8,579 nt of DNA, taken from the NCBI GenBank assembly GCA_023266155.1, contig JAHFRS010000044.1, forward strand, positions 1 to 8,579, given 5' to 3'. The notes beneath the pieces are model-generated. The model ran no database searches, had not been told where the DNA came from, and saw nothing but the letters and a program-made list of their open reading frames with translations. This stretch comes from an archaeon. GTDB taxonomy: Archaea; Nanobdellota; Nanobdellia; Woesearchaeales; GW2011-AR9. This document shows positions 5,690 to 8,579 of this stretch, in pieces. The position numbers were made by a program, and so were the translations under genes. Positions within the stretch are counted from its first letter, which is position 1. Each line of letters begins with the position of its first letter.

Positions 5690-5709
5690 TTCAAAGAATA
5701 AAATTGTCT

Positions 5710-6294
5710 ATGATTTACAAACCAACCTTAGATGAAATAGCTTCTATTGTGAGTACCGGTACTGGAGACAAAGAATTTGAGTATCTTCCTCGATATGATA
5801 TTGAACTATCGGATAAATCTCGAGTGGCGCTCATAGCTCCAGATCATCGCTATAACGAATCGCACGGCTTTAATGATAGGATAATTTTTTGGGATGCCTT
5901 TAAAGATGGTCCTTACCATTTCGTTGCATCTTCAAGGGCAGGAGTCACTACTGTTGCTATAGATAAAAAATATACAGAGAGAATTCCTGTGTACAATTTA
6001 CAACGAATGAATGTGACTGCAGCGTATCCAGAACATTTTGAGGCTCAAGGAAGACCATCTTGTTATTGGGGTAGTGCAACTGATACTGCCCGTGAACACT
6101 ACGAAGGGAAATTCTTGTATGGAATAACCTTAGACTCTGGTCTGAAAGTTCTGGTTGCTGGTGATGCTCCAGAAAAAAATAGTTACCTCCTTCCCAAAAT
6201 GGATGTTTCTGCCGATGTAACCGGAAGAAGAGATTTGATAGGAAGGCCAATTTATCTTGCTTCCCGATTAGTTTCGGTAGGAAAAGCGGCGTAA
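5710..6294 (+). CDS. Unrecognised 194-residue soluble protein
   Basis: The frame is open from 5599, but I place the start at ATG 5710 because it avoids overlapping the dismutase gene and has a TATA box 29 bases upstream. I do not recognise the protein. It is soluble, with no signal peptide or membrane segment, one cysteine (in PSCYWG) and many aromatic residues. The composition suggests beta strands, for example in VALIAPDHRYN, HFVASSRAGVTTVAID and YGITLDSGLKVLVAGD. The conserved-looking stretches HRYNESHGFNDRIIFWD and CYWGSATDTAREHYEG are good search handles. The neighbours are a superoxide dismutase (same strand, 55 bases upstream) and a VOC protein, neither of which explains it. Confidence 0.7.
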   Translation: MIYKPTLDEIASIVSTGTGDKEFEYLPRYDIELSDKSRVALIAPDHRYNESHGFNDRIIFWDAFKDGPYHFVASSRAGVTTVAIDKKYTERIPVYNLQRMNVTAAYPEHFEAQGRPSCYWGSATDTAREHYEGKFLYGITLDSGLKVLVAGDAPEKNSYLLPKMDVSADVTGRRDLIGRPIYLASRLVSVGKAA

Positions 6295-6325
6295 AACCTA
6301 TGATTTTAAATTTTCTTCACAAGTC

Positions 6326-6333
6326 TTTAAAAC
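6326..6333 (+). promoter_or_regulatory. Possible TATA box for the VOC gene
   Basis: TTTAAAAC starts 35 bases before the ATG at 6361, a little further than for the other genes, which would give a short leader. An AT-rich alternative lies at 6302-6314. This is the weakest of the promoter calls. Confidence 0.3.
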
Positions 6334-6360
6334 TAGGGCAAATTTTTCACTCTACTATCT

Positions 6361-6759
6361 ATGCACTTTCACCACATCGCCCTGAGCGTTCGAAATCTAG
6401 AAACTTCAACTAAGTTCTACCACGATATTCTTGGATTTATGGAAGTCAAAAGCTTTGCAAGACCAGATTTAAAAGGCAAGGCGATATTTCTCAAATTAGG
6501 CGAGATGCAACTGGAGTTATGGCAATTCGAACAACAGATTGAACGCCAAGATAATCTTTCCAAATTGAATGTGCTGGGAATAAAACATCTGGCGTTTGCA
6601 GTAGAGAATATTGAGACGAAACGAGAGGAATTGAAAAAAAAGGATATTACCACCACGGATGCTAAACTTGGCGGAAGTGGAGCACGATATTGCTTTCTCA
6701 AAGATCCTGACGGGATCCCGCTGGAGTTGTATGAACTTAGCTCAAATTTTCAAAAATAG
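6361..6759 (+). CDS. VOC / glyoxalase-fold metalloprotein
   Basis: A 132-residue protein of the vicinal oxygen chelate superfamily, with two beta-alpha-beta-beta-beta modules. The four expected metal ligands are visible: H5 at the start (HHIALSV), E52 (QLELWQF), H76 (GIKHLAFAV) and E122 (GIPLELYE). The second module has the usual DPDG turn (FLKDPDGIPLELYE). Family members include glyoxalase I, methylmalonyl-CoA epimerase and dioxygenases, so the substrate cannot be named. A role in removing reactive aldehydes such as methylglyoxal would fit the stress genes nearby but is only a guess. Full ligand retention suggests a working metal site. Confidence 0.85.
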   Translation: MHFHHIALSVRNLETSTKFYHDILGFMEVKSFARPDLKGKAIFLKLGEMQLELWQFEQQIERQDNLSKLNVLGIKHLAFAVENIETKREELKKKDITTTDAKLGGSGARYCFLKDPDGIPLELYELSSNFQK

Positions 6760-6787
6760 CGAGAAGGTGCTTTTTCAGGTAAAAATA

Positions 6788-6795
6788 TTTATAAA
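6788..6795 (+). promoter_or_regulatory. TATA box for the second membrane-protein pair
   Basis: A perfect TTTATAAA starts 30 bases before the ATG at 6818, supporting that ATG over the in-frame start at 6659, which lies inside the VOC gene. Confidence 0.6.
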
Positions 6796-6817
6796 CACCA
6801 TCGCTTTCAATAAAAAA

Positions 6818-7012
6818 ATGGCGGATGCCAAAGCTCAAGTGAGTGTCAATTTGCTCGTGGGGTTAGTGATTATCATGGTGGGAGTCTTGGCCATTAGTTT
6901 TATGGGCTTGGGTTTTATTTTCAACAATTCCACACTCATTTGGGTGGGATCTGTCGTGCTCGGAACAATTGCGGTGGTTTCGGCAATCCTTGAAAAGGTG
7001 TTGTTACCATGA
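6818..7012 (+). CDS. Small two-span membrane protein (64 residues)
   Basis: I start the frame at ATG 6818, not 6659, because the longer version would overlap the VOC gene and the TATA box at 6788 points to 6818. The 64-residue product has a short polar N-terminus (MADAKAQ), a hydrophobic helix at about 10-35 rich in Gly, Val and Met, a short NNST loop, and a second helix at about 40-57 ending EKVLLP. I do not recognise the family. It overlaps the next small membrane gene by ATGA, so the two are likely made together and may form one complex. Confidence 0.65.
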   Translation: MADAKAQVSVNLLVGLVIIMVGVLAISFMGLGFIFNNSTLIWVGSVVLGTIAVVSAILEKVLLP

Positions 7013-7158
7013 TCCTACAAATTGTATTGTTGACGGTGATTATCCTGAACCTTGCTGCGGTAAGTGTCTCTGCGTTTATGGGAAAGAAAAATCTCCTTCT
7101 CGTTCTTGCTATCGTGGAAGCCGTGCTGGCCATTATTTTTGCCATCTTGGTAACGTGA
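7009..7158 (+). CDS. Small two-span membrane protein (49 residues)
   Basis: ATG at 7009 to TGA at 7156-7158 encodes 49 residues. It overlaps the stop of the 64-residue gene by ATGA. A GGTG within AAAAGGTG (6993-7000) ends 8 bases before the ATG and can act as an archaeal Shine-Dalgarno. The product is almost entirely two hydrophobic helices (about 2-23 and 29-48) joined by a GKKN turn. The single charge in the second helix, E37, is notable. I do not recognise the family. Overlap with a second hydrophobic frame plus an initiation signal makes this more likely real than chance. Confidence 0.6.
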   Translation: MILQIVLLTVIILNLAAVSVSAFMGKKNLLLVLAIVEAVLAIIFAILVT

Positions 7159-7159
7159 A

Positions 7160-7168
7160 ATAAAATAT
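7160..7168 (+). promoter_or_regulatory. Possible TATA box for the dehydratase
   Basis: ATAAAATAT starts 26 bases before the ATG at 7186, just after the preceding stop codon. It is compatible with a leaderless start, though closer than for the other genes. Confidence 0.35.
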
Positions 7169-7185
7169 ACCTTCAATGAAGTCCC

Positions 7186-7521
7186 ATGCCCAAACTAACC
7201 TTTCAAAAATGTATCGCCTGTGAAGGCGGAGTAAAACCACTTATGTCTCCCCAATATGCTCCTTTCTTGAAAGAAGTCCCTGGCTGGAAAGTGATCAATG
7301 GGAAACAGCTAGAACGAGAGTTTCAGTTTAAAAATTTCAAGATTGCATTGGAGTTTGTCAATAATGTGGGGAAAATTGCAGAGAAAGAAGGCCATCATCC
7401 TGATCTGTTCTTGTTTAGCTGGAATAAGGTAAAAGTTACGTTATACACTCATGCCATTGGCGGCCTTTCTAAAAATGATTTTATCGTGGCAGCGAAAATT
7501 GATAGTTTAATGAAGAAGTAA
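7186..7521 (+). CDS. Pterin-4a-carbinolamine dehydratase (PCD/DCoH family)
   Basis: A 111-residue protein of the PCD family, with the family pattern E-x-x-x-HHPD at 66-73 (H70, H71, P72, D73), then W79-N80-KV and the C-terminal THAIGGLSKNDFIVAAKID (88-106). The N-terminal KCIACEGGVKPL resembles the C-x-x-C-x-GG-x-x-PL of many bacterial and archaeal forms. PCD dehydrates 4a-hydroxytetrahydrobiopterin made by aromatic amino acid hydroxylases. No such hydroxylase is in the window, and in archaea the role is often uncertain and may lie in pterin or molybdopterin metabolism. It ends exactly where the convergent methyltransferase gene ends, with no gap between the stop codons. Confidence 0.9.
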   Translation: MPKLTFQKCIACEGGVKPLMSPQYAPFLKEVPGWKVINGKQLEREFQFKNFKIALEFVNNVGKIAEKEGHHPDLFLFSWNKVKVTLYTHAIGGLSKNDFIVAAKIDSLMKK

Positions 7522-8136
7522 TTATTTTATCCCGATCGTCATCACGGCAAATAAAAAGCTGCGTTGCTGCTGTAGGTTTGTGAGGCCAACTTGTTCAAAT
7601 AATCGCTTCATTTCTGTTCGGTTATTCATTTTCTGGCAGCCTGGCTCAAAACGTTCAAATAAACGATGAATTGCTCCGAAGAAAAAATTAACATCAACAA
7701 TGATAACTTTGCCGCCAGGTTTAGTCACTCTGGCAATTTCTTTCAAGGCTTTGTGCTGGTCAGCATAGTGGTGGAACGCTTCCGTTGATGTCACGTACTC
7801 AAAAAAATTGCTCTTGAATGGAAGATGATGGACGTCCCCCACAGAGATTTTCGCCATTGAAGACAATTTCTTTCTTGCCTGTTTCACCATTTTTGGCGTA
7901 AGATCAAGACCTTTTAAGATCAGCCGCCGGTGTTTATTTTGCTCAGACAATTCTTTGAGTAATTCTCCCGTGCCACAACTAATATCCAGAAGAGAACTTT
8001 TTCTAGTAAAATCTATCTCTTGATACACGGGATCTTGGAAACGTTTCATCCAGAATTGAAAGAATCGGTGATCATAGCGATGAGCCCAACGGCTAAAGAA
8101 ATCACGATTTGCAGTCTTATTTTCTGTATCAATCAT
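7522..8136 (-). CDS. Class I SAM-dependent methyltransferase (UbiE-like)
   Basis: A 204-residue Rossmann-fold methyltransferase. Motif I is LLDISCGTGE (49-58, the SAM-binding loop), followed by D78 (GLDLTPKMV, ribose contact), D101 in VGDVHHLPF, and the post-motif THH-like STEAFHHY (117-124). ARVTKPGGKVIIVDVN (135-150) closes the core. The C-terminal part carries helices that often cap the substrate. The arrangement fits the UbiE/COQ5-type Methyltransf_11 family, but the substrate cannot be named. An in-frame TAG upstream leaves 8136 as the first ATG. A TATA-like site lies at 8181-8193, giving a leader of about 28 bases, unlike the plus-strand genes. It is convergent with the dehydratase. Confidence 0.82.
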   Translation of the reverse strand: MIDTENKTANRDFFSRWAHRYDHRFFQFWMKRFQDPVYQEIDFTRKSSLLDISCGTGELLKELSEQNKHRRLILKGLDLTPKMVKQARKKLSSMAKISVGDVHHLPFKSNFFEYVTSTEAFHHYADQHKALKEIARVTKPGGKVIIVDVNFFFGAIHRLFERFEPGCQKMNNRTEMKRLFEQVGLTNLQQQRSFLFAVMTIGIK

Positions 8137-8180
8137 GGCTAATACCTGTCTGGTGCGAAGTGACCCCTAATAGATATGAT

Positions 8181-8193
8181 TAAATTATATACC
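8181..8193 (-). promoter_or_regulatory. TATA-like site for the methyltransferase
   Basis: Read on the minus strand, GGTATATAATTTA starts 57 bases upstream of the ATG at 8136, predicting a leader of about 28 bases. It lies between the inverted-repeat element and the gene. Confidence 0.45.
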
Positions 8194-8220
8194 TTTTCCC
8201 TCTTCGGCACTGTCCAAAAC

Positions 8221-8234
8221 GTGAGTGATACTGC
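8221..8234 (+). repeat. Inverted repeat, left arm (14 bases)
   Basis: GTGAGTGATACTGC is the exact reverse complement of 8314-8327. A perfect 14-base pair at this distance is unlikely by chance in a 231-base gap. Confidence 0.9.
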
Positions 8235-8313
8235 GAGTCATCACAGTACGTGTATCCGGAATGACACGACCGAGTCTATACGTCACCGCAGATTATTTTG
8301 AGACGAACTCTGG

Positions 8314-8327
8314 GCAGTATCACTCAC
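8314..8327 (-). repeat. Inverted repeat, right arm (14 bases)
   Basis: GCAGTATCACTCAC pairs perfectly with 8221-8234 and is followed immediately by nine As. Confidence 0.9.
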
Positions 8328-8355
8328 AAAAAAAAAGACCGTGCCCCCTTTTTTT
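8328..8355 (-). terminator. T-tract terminator, possibly bidirectional, after the DUF2892 gene
   Basis: On the plus strand, nine As (8328-8336) plus G are separated by ten bases from C plus seven Ts (8349-8355), which can pair as an A-T-rich stem. Read on the minus strand, the DUF2892 gene runs into a T9 tract, fitting an archaeal terminator. Confidence 0.5.
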
Positions 8356-8367
8356 GTTTCTTTTCTC

Positions 8368-8571
8368 TTACTGGTTCTTGTTGTTAATGCGCAGTAACGT
8401 GTGTCCTGCACACCAGCCCAGGAAACTTTCGATTAAGGCAATTACGGCAACTACAAACACCAGCCAGTTCAGCCACATCGCCTGAAACTGTGGCGCCCAA
8501 GGCCCTAACCACGCTACTCCTAATACAAACCGAAAGATTCTGTCCAACTTTCCTAAATTCTGTGTTACCAT
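8368..8571 (-). CDS. DUF2892 (YgaP-like) small membrane protein
   Basis: A 67-residue protein that fits the DUF2892 family: an N-terminal NLGKLDRIFRFVLG (5-18) like the family's NVGxxDRxxRxxxG, a first membrane helix at about 12-28, a second at about 35-52, and the closing GWCAGHTLLRIN (52-63) that matches the usual G-x-C-P-x-Y-x-x-L-G pattern with C54. In some bacterial proteins this domain is fused to a rhodanese, but its function is not known. It lies on the minus strand, upstream of and co-directional with the methyltransferase, separated by the inverted-repeat element and a T tract. The promoter lies beyond the window; only GGG at 8577-8579 precedes the ATG. Confidence 0.82.
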   Translation of the reverse strand: MVTQNLGKLDRIFRFVLGVAWLGPWAPQFQAMWLNWLVFVVAVIALIESFLGWCAGHTLLRINNKNQ

Positions 8572-8579
8572 TTTTTCCC

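Larger units (their letters stand above)
8221..8327. other. Inverted-repeat element with a foldable centre
   Basis: GTGAGTGATACTGC (8221-8234) and its exact reverse complement GCAGTATCACTCAC (8314-8327) bound 79 bases. Just inside, GAGT (8235-8238) can pair with ACTC (8307-8310). In the centre ACGTGTA (8248-8254) can pair with TATACGT (8277-8283) using one G-T. CTGCG (8231-8235) can alternatively pair with CGCAG (8287-8291), excluding the outer stem end. The element lies between two minus-strand genes, with an A9/T9 tract flanking one side. It could be a structured RNA, a small transposon-derived (MITE-like) element or a processing/attenuation site. No clear target-site duplication is seen. 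The repeat is exact; its function is unknown. Confidence 0.6.

Noticed and set aside
5599..5709. An in-frame 37-codon N-terminal extension of the 194-residue protein
   Set aside because: It overlaps the dismutase gene, which has intact metal ligands, and the TATA box at 5681 fits the ATG at 5710.
6659..6817. A longer start for the 64-residue membrane protein
   Set aside because: It lies inside the VOC gene's conserved DPDG end, and the TATA box at 6788 points to 6818.
6969..7163. A 64-codon plus-strand frame with many cysteines
   Set aside because: It is a shadow of the two overlapping membrane genes, which have better initiation signals and typical membrane composition.
8221..8327. The inverted repeat as a simple intrinsic terminator
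   Set aside because: The arms are 79 bases apart, and on the minus strand the T9 tract comes before the stem, not after it.
8225..8485. An 86-codon plus-strand frame across the inverted repeat
   Set aside because: It runs antisense to the DUF2892 gene, has low-complexity FLFLFS composition from the T tract, and has no promoter or family.
1..8579. CRISPR arrays, tRNA, rRNA or insertion-sequence transposase
   Set aside because: No spaced repeats, no cloverleaf-like sequence and no transposase motif were seen anywhere in the window.

Overview
The window looks archaeal. The diphthine--ammonia ligase domain modifies EF-2, which only archaea and eukaryotes have. The small nucleotidyltransferase resembles archaeal RibL-type FAD synthases. 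Most gene starts are preceded by an archaeal-type TATA box (TTTATAAA or close) about 29-33 bases upstream of the ATG with no leader to speak of, the layout expected for leaderless transcripts. A strong Shine-Dalgarno site appears inside one operon. Small genes, tight packing and many tiny membrane proteins would suit a DPANN-type lineage (Woesearchaeota/Pacearchaeota-like), but that placement is inference and no marker gene here fixes it.

Layout. 1-47: a cut-off, stop-terminated copy of the first 15 codons of the asparagine-synthetase-like gene that appears intact at 1332. 113-1254: a HEPN / winged-helix-nucleotidyltransferase pair joined by an ATGA overlap. 1332-3883: a 711-residue fusion of an asparagine-synthetase-like protein with diphthine--ammonia ligase, coupled by ATGA to a probable FAD synthase. 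3926-5654: an oxidative-stress cluster of [2Fe-2S] ferredoxin, 2-Cys peroxiredoxin, two overlapping tiny membrane proteins (31 and 54 residues) and an Fe/Mn superoxide dismutase. 5710-6759: an unrecognised 194-residue protein and a VOC/glyoxalase-fold protein. 6818-7158: a second pair of overlapping tiny membrane proteins. 7186-7521: a pterin-4a-carbinolamine dehydratase, meeting tail to tail with a minus-strand SAM-dependent methyltransferase (7522-8136). 8137-8367: non-coding DNA with a perfect 14-base inverted repeat around a foldable 79-base centre. 8368-8571: a minus-strand DUF2892 membrane protein.

How the genes may work together. The ferredoxin, peroxiredoxin and superoxide dismutase make a plausible superoxide-to-peroxide-to-water detoxification route, with the ferredoxin a candidate electron source. 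The fused gene pairs a glutamine-amidotransferase-like, ammonia-handling module with an enzyme that needs ammonia to finish diphthamide. Its synthetase half has lost residues that matter in ordinary asparagine synthetase, so it may be dedicated to diphthamide or to an unknown amidation. This fusion, the duplicated gene start flanking the HEPN pair, the two tiny membrane gene pairs and the inverted-repeat element are the best leads.
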